DNA of 64,000 nucleotides, taken from Carposina sasakii. Taxonomy: Eukaryota; Arthropoda; Insecta; Lepidoptera; Carposinidae. Made by a program: the position numbers and the translations under genes. The stretch spans positions 310,001 through 374,000 of the forward strand of contig CP053167.1 in the NCBI GenBank assembly GCA_014607495.2, read 5' to 3'. How positions within the stretch are numbered: position 1 is the first letter of the stretch; the number at the start of each line of letters is the position of its first letter. This document shows, in pieces, positions 10,913-21,586 of the stretch. The notes below the pieces were generated by a model that was given only the letters and a program-made list of their open reading frames with translations, was not told the DNA's origin and did no database searches.

Positions 10913-12041
10913 TAGATTTTTTGGTCTCTGCAGTGGCTTGGTGTTCCTACACTGTGACATTGTTTAGTTTAGTTTAGATGTTTGATAAATAAATATTTGG
11001 AGGCACCGGTCGTGTCCCGACCACGATGAGCCAAGAGACATATAAGGGAATTGTTTATATCTACTTTTTCACAAAGTCCTTCGTCGTATTTTGGTTCCGT
11101 GCCTGATTTTATATGATTTTTGTGCATGTACGAGTCAATAAGGACTATTTTTAATTGAATATTCGTAGCGATGGTCATTATTTATATTAAATGTCCTAAA
11201 TTATAAATGATTGTCTGTCAATTGAAATAATAAAACATTTATTAGGAATTCAGAAATAATTAAGTCGAAATTGGTTCCATTAACTGTCGATAATATTTCA
11301 AACAATATTATATAAAAGTAGAAACAGATAACACAAAAACAGGTATATAGTTATGAAAGTGGCTAATCGACATTATGATTTTTTAATTATATAATTTCAA
11401 ATGTTCTTTTATCCTCATCAGAATTGAAAGTCGACATCGTAAGTATCTTCTTCTACAAATGACGATTAAATAAAGTGTACAAATGAGTTAGCAATAAGAC
11501 TTTAGAGTTGGATAAGCAACTGGGCAAGTCCATTATTAAAATGTGAAATTAATAAAAAAATTACATCATCACTCGCATACTTTATTTTTTATTATTATTT
11601 ATAAACGAATAATTTAATATATCTGTCGAACAAAAGTTAGTTTACGCTCATACAAGTTACTCAAACGTGACGGTATATATTGTAAGCGTTATAGAGAATA
11701 AGATTATTAAGAAATAACTAACAAAAAAAAAATTAACAAGTTGTACCACTGATATAAACCATCTGTGGTGCCACTTATTTTCGCAACTCTTTTTAATTAA
11801 TTAAATAAATTCGCGCTCTGATTCCGTATTTATAGAGAATTGGTACGTAAGTACTTTATATTTCTGTTTGTACATTAATTATTTATTTTGTTATTTTTTA
11901 TTGGATACACTTACAAAATTGGTTTGTTTTTTAAATAAAAAAATGTGATCTACCCACTTACACATATAAATATCGGTACTTATAGTAAAAATATAATCGG
12001 TACTTATATTATCGTAAATCGAATCGGTATAAGTAAAAATA
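10913..12041. other. No recognisable feature
   Basis: AT-rich, non-coding. The 69-codon minus frame at 10969-11178 shows no recognisable motif. Confidence 0.4.
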
Positions 12042-12372
12042 CAGGGTGTTTTTTTGTGGCATAACAGTACGTTCTAATGAAATAAAGTAAGTTTATGCTA
12101 AAAAAAATGTTGAAAAAAAATTTTTTTTTTTGACAAAATTAAATTCCTTGATCGTGCGAAATTTAAGTGTCTAGTGTTTATTTAGTTTTTTTATAGACAG
12201 ATATTAATTATTTTTCGTGAAAAAATCCTGCTACATGTGCATATGCAGAAAAACGCAGTTTTTATATTTACCCTTAGAAACCAGACACTTCCCAGGTATG
12301 CTTCCATGGAGAAAAATGATCTTGATGAGGAGATTCCATTTTCGGAAACGTTGACGACCAAAAATCAGCCTG
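12042..12372 (+). repeat. Family D MITE, shortened and patched copy
   Basis: Ends are CAGGGTG and CAGCCTG with TA flanks (12040-12041 and 12373-12374). Several internal segments are shorter than in other copies. Blocks such as cataacagt and gctaaaa...gttga match the sequence just downstream (12377-12407), so this looks like another mosaic. Confidence 0.7.
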
Positions 12373-13118
12373 TAAAACCATAACAGTTTCCAATTGCTAA
12401 AAGTTGAGACTTAGGTATTTAAGAATTTCCCACAATATTTTTTTATATTTATTAGTTGCTTTGCTTACCATTGCATTAATTTCACACTAGCGTAAGCCCT
12501 CACTTTTTGATACCTGCCTATAGGTATACTAAATGACAGAATGTAAAAATATTACTTTCTAAATATACTCGTCATTTAGAAAAATAAGCAAGTTCTGTTT
12601 CACAATAAAAGAGCCTACACAATAGCTGATGAGATCAGTAAACAGTTGTGTCCGTGAAACAGCTGTTTCGTATAAAACTCAAGCAACGCACTATATCACG
12701 GTATACTCAAAATTAGATTTGGCAATGATACATATGCATATTGACTAGGATATAGTCGAAAAATGAGAAATCTCCAGAATGTTGTGTGGAGTGAACAGGG
12801 ACTATAAAACTTCTCGGAATTATGACTTTTGTTACGTTGTCATGACATTGAAATGTAACGATGTAATCTAAAACTTCTGAAACACAGTTTAATAATTTAG
12901 GATGGCCTATTGGTGATATCAATACATGATGCTTACCTACCTACAGTTTAATGTATCTAATTAAGCATACTTACTACAAACAATTAATGGCTTTGTCAGG
13001 AAAATGATAATAAAATTATTATTAATAATGTTATAAATGATAATTAACTTAGAATAACAATATAGTTTAACTAATAGGTAAGGTATACGAGTATGTTACA
13101 CTCGCTGGACAGTAACAC
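12373..13118. other. No recognisable feature
   Basis: Non-coding apart from the likely source of the patches at 12377-12450. The 69-codon minus frame at 12713-12922 is not recognised. Confidence 0.4.
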
Positions 13119-13762
13119 TTTTTTTTATTTATTACTAAGACACACCAACAGTATACACATATAAATTAAATTATTACAGGCAATAAGGTATTTTGTCTTA
13201 TGCGCATGCGTACCAATTATGGGTATGTTCGTATATTAAATATAACATTCTATATATTATGTTGACATAAACAGAAACTATACACAATAAAATAATAAAG
13301 AGCAGGAACTAGAGAGAATCTTTGATTTTAGAACGGAATTTGTGATACGAGTCAAAATGAACATCTATATCTGGCAATGCGTTACTAATAATATTAAATT
13401 GATTGGCTATCCTAAAAATTGGCGAGTTCTTTCCTATATTAGTTCGCACAAAAGGAGAACTGAAAATTTTATTTATAGGATGTCGTGGCAGTGTTCTGGG
13501 GACGTTAAATCTTATCTGTTCCAAAATTTCAGGACATTGACTATAACCCCTGACAATCTTGTAGAGGAACACAATATCACAGCCTTCTACGATCGCGCAA
13601 GGAAGACATAGGTTTGAAGAACAAAAGGTCGTTCATCATAGGGTCTCCGATGGGAAATAGTTTATACAAAAGAGATGTCGAGTGAATGCTCGTTGCAAAC
13701 CTTCTACACGCTGAGAATGGACACTTATGGATGATGCGTGGATGATATTGTTGGTAGTGCAT
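13119..13762 (-). pseudogene. Jockey-superclade LINE, 3' fragment with frameshifts
   Basis: The minus-strand frames read as the C-terminal end of an insect non-LTR retrotransposon. FYKLFPIGDPMM-like text near 13640-13690 continues, after frame changes, into LYKIVRGYSQCPEIL near 13560, followed by a NVPR...RHP segment, FVRTNIGKNSPIFRIANQFN and a final HKFRSKIKDSL before the stop at 13309. About 190 bp of 3' UTR follows, ending with AATAAATAAAAAAAA on the minus strand at about 13119. RT catalytic motifs are gone. The clade is assigned only from the style of the C-terminus. Confidence 0.65.
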
Positions 13763-14773
13763 TTAATACACCATAGGTATACTTAATTTTGTTACACAAT
13801 AGTTCAGTAAGTTTAATGTACTACTGCTTTTCATTTGTTGAAAAGTCCCGGTTAGGATCTTCCTGCGATTAAGTATATTATCTTACTTTATATCTATCAT
13901 AATAATATTATCATAAATTAACCAAAAATAATGATATAAGAAAAATGATTACACACTTAGGTACAATTTTTATCATTTATGGCTAAATCCAAGTCTCAAT
14001 TTATAATTGAAAATATTACGATAATGTAATTTTGGTTGAATATCACGAGAATATTACAGAGTTTCACATGCAGAGGGATAAGCACGAACTTCTCCGTAAC
14101 GCTATCGTCCAACTGTCAAATCACATAGGTTTTGCTAGCGAGTCGCTAGCGTTACGCCGCGTAAAAAGGTTCATGCTTACCCCACAGGTACTTATGTTTT
14201 TTCGCTTTTCTACTCGTAATAAGGTTTCAGCATGAAATTTTTTATATTTCTCGGTTATCATATTTTGCACATTCCACACACAAATCTCCGCCAATGCATC
14301 ACAGGAAATTACCACGCAAACGTGTACCTATACCGCGTTGCCTATTCGAGGCAAACGCACCTTTGCGTCCAGGTATAGGGTCGAATGTCGAGCGGATAGG
14401 TCAGGCTAGCGCATTGCAGTGGTCCGTCGACCTTTATGCCCGGTCTCTGTCATCATACTGTCGCTTTTGTTTTGAGGTAGACGCTATGCAGACGCTATCC
14501 CGCATGGCTTTTGATAGAATATTGTGTACGGTCCTTTATTTTTAAGCGACTTCATACATCGGCTTTGAATTTGATGATTTTATAATATCGTACCTTTAGA
14601 ATTGGGTCACAACACGAGTTTGATGTATTAAAGTCGTTTTCTCAATTTTTTGACGTTAGGTCACTTTAATTCAAGATGCGGATGGTTAGATGAATTTTAT
14701 GTTGTTTTGTAGAAATTTTGGTCAGATGATATCCGAAAAGCTTGATGCCAGTGGATGAGCTTGGCCCATGACA
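13763..14773. other. Unclassified; GC-richer island at about 14100-14520
   Basis: Between 14100 and 14520 the composition is richer in CpG than its surroundings and contains tgctagcgagtcgctagcg, a small inverted repeat. Frames of 64-83 codons run on both strands with no recognisable motif, as CpG-rich non-coding DNA often allows. Confidence 0.35.
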
Positions 14774-14822
14774 GAGGACAGCTATGCTAAACGTGGCTAT
14801 AAGATCTCCTTCGTGGTCACGT
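14774..14822 (+). repeat. Family A fragment
   Basis: Only the later part: gctatgctaaacgtggctat and aagatctccttc. Confidence 0.6.
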
Positions 14823-15154
14823 AAAACGCTGTCATACAGATGAAATTAACAACCTGTTTTTTCTTATATATAAATTGATATCACCTTACGTATTATAACT
14901 TGATCCTAGTGTAAGCCGTAGATTATGTTTTACTATACGACCCATCCTTTATAGTAAGGATCTAGTGAGGAAACCGAGGAAAATGATCCTCTCTACTAAT
15001 CCAATCACCCGTTAATTCGCCCGAAGTTTGCCAATATTGATTATGAAGGCCGGCCTAGACACGTGGAATTGATAATGTATAGCATTTGCTAACACTAACA
15101 TTTACCCGGAGTTGAGAATAATGTTGGCGTAGGTGTGAAGTAAATTGGAGTCTT
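14823..15154. other. No recognisable feature
   Basis: Non-coding, no family match. Confidence 0.4.
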
Positions 15155-15275
15155 CTACCTAATGCAGTCCACTGGTGGACGTAAGCTTCCCCCAGGGCAC
15201 GCCACAAGGTTGCTGCCATAGGGGGCTTTTGCCCATAGTCACCATGCTGGGCAGGCGGGTTGGTGACCGCCTTTC
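15155..15275 (-). repeat. Family B fragment
   Basis: Contains gcagtccactggtggacgta, cccagggcacgccacaagg, gtcaccatgctgggcagg and cgggttggtgaccgc. The rest is missing. Confidence 0.8.
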
Positions 15276-15539
15276 GAGCAAAGCCGAATTCTCACTTATT
15301 GCTTCACATATTTATGTTAAAGGCAACTTGTAAAACATGCCGTATTACAAAACGGCTAGGCATTTTGAATAATATGAGTGAAAACAATCCTTCTAGCACT
15401 TTGGAGGTTGTTACCGCGTGACGCTCGGTTCGCTCGTTTGCCTAATGCATTGTTATTTAACAATTCTAACATAACCTTATTAATTTCGCATAAAAAATAT
15501 AAAAAAAAACAAATGGCGATTTATGAAAATCTTAATATT

Positions 15540-15640
15540 AAGATTAATAAAATTATTAATAAAGAAATGGAAAAAATTCCGCACCCGGGTGGGAATCGAA
15601 CCCACAACCTCTGCATTCCGTGCCAGCGCTCTTACTACTG
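15540..15640 (-). repeat. SINE I (tRNA-derived), truncated
   Basis: Minus strand: A box remnant, gcactggcacggaatgcag-type centre, B box (ggttcgattccca), then the tttttccatttctttatt tail. It stops inside the A box (gagc then attaag), so the 5' end is lost. An 87-codon plus-strand frame running into it is not a gene. Confidence 0.75.
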
Positions 15641-15682
15641 AGCATTAAGATTAATGTCAATGCTGGTAGTTTTATACACTTA

Positions 15683-15905
15683 CTAGTGGACGCCCGCGCC
15701 TTCGTCCGCGAGGACAACAGAAAAATAAATTGTCGAAATTATCCGGGATAAAAAGTAGCCTATGTGTTAATCCAGGGTGTCAGCTGATTCCATTAAATTT
15801 AAATTTCATTAAAATCGCTCCAGCCGTTTTTACATAAAAGAGCCATCTATCCATCTATCCATCCATCCATACTCACAAACTTTCGCGTTTATAATATTAA
15901 TAAGA
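15683..15905 (-). mobile_element. Family F, Lep1-like non-autonomous Helitron
   Basis: Minus strand starts TCTTATTAATATTATAAA and ends GGGCGTCCACTAG. Contains the cgctccagccgttttta block and a (ccat)n run as at 10661. Confidence 0.8.
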
Positions 15906-16642
15906 TACAAGGGTCTATTTTTTGGTTTGAATATTTCGGAAATACAATTTGCCAATACCGGGACAGCTACCGGCGGTAGGCTCAGCCTATCTACTATCTA
16001 TCTTGTAAGCGTGAAGCGATAATGCGATAGCAAAAATGATAGACTTTCATGTTATAATGGATAATTACTATGAAATTGTAACACAAATCTTATAAGTGGT
16101 CAGCGAAAATTACCTGTCATGGACGGTATAAAGAACAATTTGTTACATGTTCTATTTTTTCGTTCTCCGTGGTACTTCCCTACGCCGTGGCATGAGCCAG
16201 GCGTCTATTCTCTGCATTATAAATAATATAATCCCACAGACCGTATTGGCGTATTACTGTTGCATGCTTTTACCGCCGTTTTTGTAAAGAAAACAACAAC
16301 AAGTATGTAGTAAAATTTGATGACCTGCCTTGCTGATAGTCTGGGGCTCGAGTCCCGGTATGCGCACATATTGGTGTGATGACTTTGTAATAGAGTTTTC
16401 AACTAAAAATCATTCAAATTTTACTATTTTAAAATTGCCTAATGACAAAAGTCGATAAAGTGCGAGTCTAAATAGTGCACCGAGTTTCGTGCTATAATAT
16501 TTTTTTGTTATGTGAAGGGCATTTATTTTATATTTCAGAGGCGATAGTAAGTTTGGTTGCTTATTTGTTAACTCTTCACGCCAAAACTACTGAAGTAATT
16601 TAAATGAAATTGTGGATACATGTAATAAAAATGATAAATATG
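15906..16642. other. Mostly unrecognised; family F-like remnant at 16534-16640
   Basis: The run gaggcgatagtaagtttggt then aactcttcacgccaaaac resembles the left part of a Lep1-like Helitron. Nothing else is identified. Confidence 0.35.
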
Positions 16643-17042
16643 TCGGAGATCAAGATTTCCACAGTCGGATCTAACGCCATATTTTCAATCGTTGATTAGA
16701 AACGTCAAGTCGACAGCTATCACTGACTTGAGGACAGCTCACTTGGGTAAAGACAAGACAGAGTACTGAGAGGGCGCCACTGTAGATACAACGACCACCG
16801 TGTCGTTTGAATTGAGCCGGAGGGTTCCCTGTGCTTTTTTGTTGCGTCTGTCGAGCGAAGCACGGGTGCTAATCAGCCTCTGTCTTGTACTTACCACGTT
16901 TCTACGTTATCCGCTAGAATCTGTAATCTTGTGCGTAGATACAGTGAAAGTGTTTGTGATTCAATTAAGCTTGTTTACTACACGGCATTCTTTATTTCGG
17001 ATTTTGGAAGATGTCGGACACACCTAACGGCACGCCACTCCA
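16643..17042 (+). repeat. Direct repeat, copy 1 (unclassified)
   Basis: Shares long blocks with 17395-17760, including gggtaaagacaagacagag, tactgagagggcgccact, cagcctctgtcttgtactta, ccacgtttctacgttatccg and agatacagtgaaagtgtttg. The start at cggagatca and end at ggcacgccact are shared. It could be an LTR, a duplicated 5' UTR or a false duplication of the assembly. I see no TG...CA ends or primer-binding site that would settle it as an LTR. Confidence 0.6.
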
Positions 17043-17154
17043 CTACGATCAGAAGTGGGATGGAAGTTTCCAAGAGTTGCTATACAATAGTTTAACGTTA
17101 CTCTATATGTTGTGTATACTTAGCTATTCGATTATTTACAATTCTTTTGTGTGA
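17011..17154 (+). CDS. Possible first coding exon or chance 47-codon frame
   Basis: An ATG at 17011 in a fair context (ggaag before it) opens MSDTPNGTPLHYDQKWDG and runs 47 codons to a TGA. It lies at the end of the direct repeat. In copy 2 the equivalent bases read gaagattcggaacacctaac, with the ATG destroyed by a small deletion, while the following cacctaacggcacgccact is kept. The latter half (LLYMLCILSYSII) looks like translated non-coding AT-rich DNA, so if real, only the first ~20-27 codons are likely exonic. No consensus splice donor is obvious. I do not recognise the protein; it could equally be the start of a retrotransposon gag. Confidence 0.2.
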   Translation: MSDTPNGTPLHYDQKWDGSFQELLYNSLTLLYMLCILSYSIIYNSFV

Positions 17155-17394
17155 TTTGTAGTCGATTTCTTTGTTTAATTATGCAAGTAAATTTGTAACA
17201 ATTTGGTATAGTAAAATGATTTTCAATTTTGATTATGATGATATTGGTTCGTTTGAAATAAAGGTTTTAACGTTTAAATGAAGTTTTTAGTCCCAATGGT
17301 CAGAAAGACCGAGCGTGTTAGACATGTTACTTTGCAAAATCCTCTTTCTTTCCAGAAACCCCACGCGAGGACGCGTGAGTTGTCAATGGCCGTT

Positions 17395-17885
17395 CGGAGA
17401 TCATTTAGGATCGCCATCTATTTTCAATCGTTGAAGTTAGAAACGTCAAGATACTTGAGGACCAGCCTTGGGTAAAGACAAGACAGAGTACTGAGAGGGC
17501 GCCACTTAATTTACAACGACCACCGTGCGTTTGACCTTGAGCCGGAGGGTCTGTGCTTTTTTGTTGCGTCTTGTCGAAGCGGGTGCTAGGCATCAGCCTC
17601 TGTCTTGTACTTACCACGTTTCTACGTTATCCGATCCCAGTAATCTTGTGCGTAGATACAGTGAAAGTGTTTGTGATTCCTAATTAAGGGCTTGTTTACT
17701 ACACGCCGCATACCAATGAATTTTGGAAGATTCGGAACACCTAACGGCACGCCACTACAGATCAAATTTTTTCCCTAATGTTGTATTTTTTTTTTCTCTG
17801 TAGTTCACGCGGGCTTCTATTATACAATAGTCACTTAGCTTTGCGTGATTCAATTCTTTATTTGTCGGAAAGCAGTTACATGTTA
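17395..17885 (+). repeat. Direct repeat, copy 2, patched with SINE G sequence
   Basis: Matches copy 1 with many small gaps to about 17760, then alternates between blocks from downstream of copy 1 (tatacaatag, cttagct, tttgt) and blocks of the adjacent SINE G: taccaatgaattt, tacagat...taatgttgta, gtcacttag and tcggaaagca, in the order they occur at 17975-18040. Confidence 0.6.
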
Positions 17886-17896
17886 TAATTTACATT

Positions 17897-18250
17897 TAGC
17901 GGTGATAGCCCAGTGGTTAAGACGTGCACCTTCCAAGCGGGAGGCATAAGTTCGATCCCAGTCACGGGCCTGTACCAATGAATTTATTAATGTACAGATT
18001 TTAATGTTGTAAAATTGTCACTTAGTGCCTCGGAAAGCACGTAAAACCGTTGGTCCTGCGTCTGATCTCTCTCCGGTCGTGTCGCCTTTCCGTCCCATCG
18101 GACTATGAGAGTAACGGAATACCTAGAGAGTGCATCTGTGTTTGCGCACACATTTGTGCACTATAATATCTCCTGCGTACCTGGCCAATCTCCGTAGAGA
18201 TTGGTTGCCTTGGCCGAAATACGGTCGGAGATCATCATCATCATCATAAT
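17897..18250 (+). repeat. SINE G (tRNA-derived), full length
   Basis: The tRNA-like head agcggtgatagcccagtgg ttaagacgtgc (A box region) and gttcgatcccagtcacgg (B box) is followed by a ~270 bp body (cggaaagcacgtaaaacc, tatctcctgcgtacctgg, tctccgtagagattggttg) and a catcatcatcatcat tail. The trinucleotide tail is the same type as the RTE and B tails here, suggesting RTE machinery as the mobiliser. Confidence 0.8.
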
Positions 18251-18611
18251 TTACAGATATTGTTTCTCCACAACTGCCTGCATGCTGCGGCGTTGTTACG
18301 TTACCATTATGAAAAAGGTATTTATTTTTTTATTTTTTTTATTAAGAGCACATAGAGATAGTGACTAGTTCATAATCCGGGATACCTGTAAATATAGAGT
18401 TATAAACACGCGAAACGTTTAAATAATGTTTCATGTTCTAGAACGTGGTGTAAAGTTTTCATCAGATTCTGTGCACGCTAGATAGCTATCTAGGATGCAA
18501 AATGGATAGGATAATTGTAAATGTTAAAAGCGCTTTTACACTAGGCGATCATGTATGTCGTTAGTTAATCAATAACCTCTTTAAACCAGACAACTACCTA
18601 CTACCAGATTA
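18251..18611. other. No recognisable feature
   Basis: Non-coding, no family match. Confidence 0.4.
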
Positions 18612-18651
18612 CTAGAATACATCAGCTGTATTTCTTGTAAGTATGTCACAA
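18612..18651 (+). repeat. Family A fragment
   Basis: Only ctagaatacatcagctgtat and a degraded continuation, directly abutting an RTE fragment. Confidence 0.5.
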
Positions 18652-18915
18652 GTGCGTGCTGCCGGTGATGACCTACGGTGCCGAGACGTGGTCTCTAACT
18701 ATGTATGCCTCATAAAGAAGCTCAGGATCGCACAGCGAGCGATGGAAAGAGCTATGCTTGGGATCTCTCTGCGTGATCGAATCAGAAATGAAGAGATCCG
18801 CAGACGTACAAAGATCACTGACATAGCTCAACGGTCCAGCATGCTGAAGTGGCAATGGGCAGGGCACATAGCTCGAAGAACTGAAGGCCGATGGAGTCGG
18901 AAAGTTCTAGAGTAA
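18652..18915 (+). pseudogene. RTE-type LINE fragment, post-palm region
   Basis: A first frame reads VLPVMTYGAETWSLTM (18655-18705), the conserved RTE stretch after the palm. A frameshift then leads into KLRIAQRAMERAMLGISLRD, RNEEIRRRTKITDIAQRSS and LKWQWAGHIARRTEGRWSRK, up to KVLE at 18915. It stops there, before the GKRSVGRPP segment. No catalytic motif is retained. Confidence 0.8.
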
Positions 18916-19724
18916 GTCTCGTCTCTATCGCCTGATGTCATCTAATGTGTAAGCAGCCTTAAACGCATCATTATACCAGTGTGAAGTAATTTTTATATTT
19001 TAGTAGATGGAGTAAGTTTAGCTTCATGCTAACATCCTCTGTTATTTGACTGACATTCAGGGTAGTTAGTGGTAGATATTTAGGGGTGGGTTAGTGGTAG
19101 GACAGTAGAAAATTCGTTGCAATTTTGACACGTTTCTAAAGTACAAATTTTTATTCTATCTGCGCTTTCTCAGCCATTGCTTGGTACCCACAATAGAAGG
19201 TGTTATCTTAGTGTAGGACTAGGTTAGTATGATAAAAAAATACCATAGTTTTAAAGCAAGCATACCAATACCAATATAATAAAATGATTATTTCTTCTCT
19301 TACAATTATTATTTATCTTTTTATTTTCAGGTACAAAGCATTCTTATTTCTTATTTATTTATCATTTTCCCCGTCTCATGTTTTCGTTGACACATGTTCA
19401 CAAAAATAAAAAAATAAAATACGCCAATAATTGCCAATAACGTCAAATAAAAATCACCGCAATTATCCATAAAAATGTGAACACAAATAATAACACAATG
19501 CGACATTTCTTTTGTAGTCTCCAACAAAAAGATAATAGATTCAAAAGAATTGAACTCAGCCGCGAGGTATTCCGTTTCTTTTCATGAAACATCAATAATA
19601 GCCTCCTATCAATTTGTGAGAATTGGCTAACTTTGATGCAGGCTTGTTATGGAAAACTTAGGTATAAGTAAAGTACCTACCTATGTACTAATCGGCACAA
19701 CGGTACAAACTCACTGACTTTTAA
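18916..19724. other. No recognisable feature
   Basis: AT-rich, non-coding. Confidence 0.4.
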
Positions 19725-19772
19725 CATCTGACCCTGCTATGCTAACCGTGGCTATAAGATCTCCTTCATCCC
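19725..19772 (+). repeat. Family A fragment
   Basis: Contains catctgaccctgctatgct and gtggctataagatctccttc only. Confidence 0.6.
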
Positions 19773-19837
19773 TAGCTTTAAGTACCTACCTACATACGAA
19801 TACATTATTTATTGTTCTATATGAAACTTTTCCACAT

Positions 19838-20036
19838 CTGTCTGTGGAGTAAACGGGTTCTCGAATGGAGACCGCGCTTCGGCAAGCGTAGCGTTGGGCG
19901 CCCTCCGGCCAGATGGACCGATGACTTAAAGAGGACGGCTGGTAGTGACTGGATGGCAAAAACGGGAGATCGAGCCATGTGGCGTACACTGGGGGAGGCC
20001 AACGTCCAGCAATGGACTGCAATAGGCTGACGACGA
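19838..20036 (+). pseudogene. RTE-type LINE, last ~62 codons
   Basis: In frame from the first base: KRVLEWRPRFGKRSVGRPP, ARWTDDLKRTAGSDWMAKTG, DRAMWRTLGEANVQQWTAIG, stop, then gacgacga. It is a 5'-truncated tail copy whose truncation point coincides closely with that of the copy at 58224. Confidence 0.85.
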
Positions 20037-20321
20037 TATGAAACTTTTACTAGGTTTTTTTTGATAACTTACCTCATTTGGCAATAGTATTGTGGCTGCT
20101 AACTTAAAGGTTAACATTCATTCATACTCATGATCGAAGTACATAATCGCCACTTTACAAGAAAGGCGTCACATCTCATAAAGGAGTGTTTTATAAAATA
20201 TTACGTTGTTCTTACAAAAAGGCGATATAATAGACTGAGATCATGATTTCTCAAAATTATTGGATCCTGTTTACATACAATATAATTAAAATAATAAATA
20301 AATTATAAGTATGTAAAATAT

Positions 20322-20465
20322 TTGGAGGTGGACGGACGACCTGCGGGCGTCGGTTGGATGCAGGCTGCTTCCGACCGGTCGGAGTAGGAGGTTGTTGGGG
20401 GAGGCCTATGTCCAACAGTGGACTTCTCAGGGCTGAAATGATGATGAATGATGATGTAAAATATT
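20322..20465 (+). pseudogene. RTE-type LINE, second subtype, coding end
   Basis: Encodes the end found at 33372 (SVGWMQAASDRSEWRLLGEA-like, with a local frame change) and finishes ccaacagtggacttctcagg gctga, then atgatgatg. The WTSQG ending separates it from the WTAIG subtype. Confidence 0.75.
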
Positions 20466-20804
20466 TACTATCAATTTTTTATAATAGTCTGCTTTGTTAT
20501 ACCTACCACTTTATAAAAAGAGGTATTGAAAAAAAAAGTTAGGAATCACTCTAACAAATTACAATTTCTTCCTAAAAGTACGTTTTATCATACAAATGTA
20601 GATATAAATCGTTATCTATCCATCAATTTGTAACTAACTCATATAAATTGGTTGCGCAACCTCCAACCATCCCCGACGCACCCTCTCCGAGGTTCAAGGG
20701 CGGTTTTTATGACCCAACTTTTATTACCCCCTCCTCCTCTTTCCCTGGAATGAACAGATACCTATTACAGGAAAGCCGGAGTATCTCTTTTTTTAGATAG
20801 GCAT
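20466..20804. other. No recognisable feature
   Basis: Non-coding, no family match. Confidence 0.4.
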
Positions 20805-21024
20805 TAAGGTGTTTTCAAAGTTAGTGATTTGCTTTTGACAATTTCGAAATAGTGAAAAAAAATCTGCTGTTCCATACAATCTTGAATAATTACTGCACTG
20901 TATGGAACAGCCGATTTTTGTTTTCACTACGAGCATTTCGCAGTTGGTCCCATAGTGAATGTTGTTTCTTTTTACCTACCTAGTTTCGTGTCAAAAGCAA
21001 ATCACTAATTTTGAAAACACCTTA
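20805..21024. mobile_element. Inverted-repeat MITE
   Basis: Outer arms of 36 bases (aaggtgttttcaaag, ttagtgatttgcttttgaca) at 20805-20840 pair with 20989-21024 with one mismatch. A second inner arm (ctgttccatacaatc / gcactgtatggaacag) pairs too. The right half carries about 50 extra bases. Both ends are at TA, as in Tc1/mariner-type MITEs. It abuts a D element. Confidence 0.7.
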
Positions 21025-21032
21025 TACGAGTA

Positions 21033-21574
21033 CAGGATGTTTTTTCGTTGCCACCCTTAATGAAGGGTACGTACTCTATACATCAAATAAAGTAAGTTAA
21101 TGTCAAAAAAAAAATGCTGGGAAACGATTTAAATTTTTTTTGAAAAAATAAATTACTTGATCAGGCGAAATTTATAGTGTCCAGTGTTTATGCTAGTATT
21201 TTATAGACATTAATTATTTCTCGTGAAAAATCTTGTTACGCGCGTCTATGTGCATCTATACAGAAAAGCAAAGTCTATTTACTTTGGACCCTAATATCTT
21301 GGGAACCTGACACTTTCCATGGAAAAAAATGATCGTGATGATGAGGAGATTCCGTAGTTTTCGGGAACGTTGACGACCAAAAAATAATACATACATATCA
21401 CGCCTTTCTCCCTTACGGGGTAGGCAGAGCACCAGGGCCGATAGAACCACATGGTGCCACTTCTGACCAATTTTGAGGGTATAGTTGAGATGTACAAGTT
21501 CGGTTAGTAGTGACAGGTGGTCAGCCCATCGCCTACAAAACACCAAGACCCTCTTGTCCCCAAAAAATATCCTG
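21033..21574 (+). mobile_element. Family D MITE split by a family C copy
   Basis: Starts CAGGATG after TA and ends ATCCTG before TA. The D body is continuous to ttgacgaccaaaaaata, where a C element is inserted; the last D bases resume after it. Confidence 0.8.
21387..21559 (-). repeat. Family C retroposon nested in D
   Basis: Reverse C copy from atacatacatatcacgcc to gaccctcttgtcc, truncated at its 5' end. It is bounded by the 10-base direct repeat ccaaaaaata (21377-21386 and 21560-21569), a target-site duplication. Confidence 0.8.
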
Positions 21575-21586
21575 TATATTTATGTC

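Noticed and set aside
15378..15641. 87-codon plus-strand frame
   Set aside because: Its second half is SINE I read backwards. The first half has no recognisable motif.
16643..17760. LTR retrotransposon with 350-400 bp LTRs
   Set aside because: Two direct copies exist, but no TG...CA ends, target duplication, primer-binding site or gag-pol remnant could be identified, and copy 2 shows a mosaic with a SINE.
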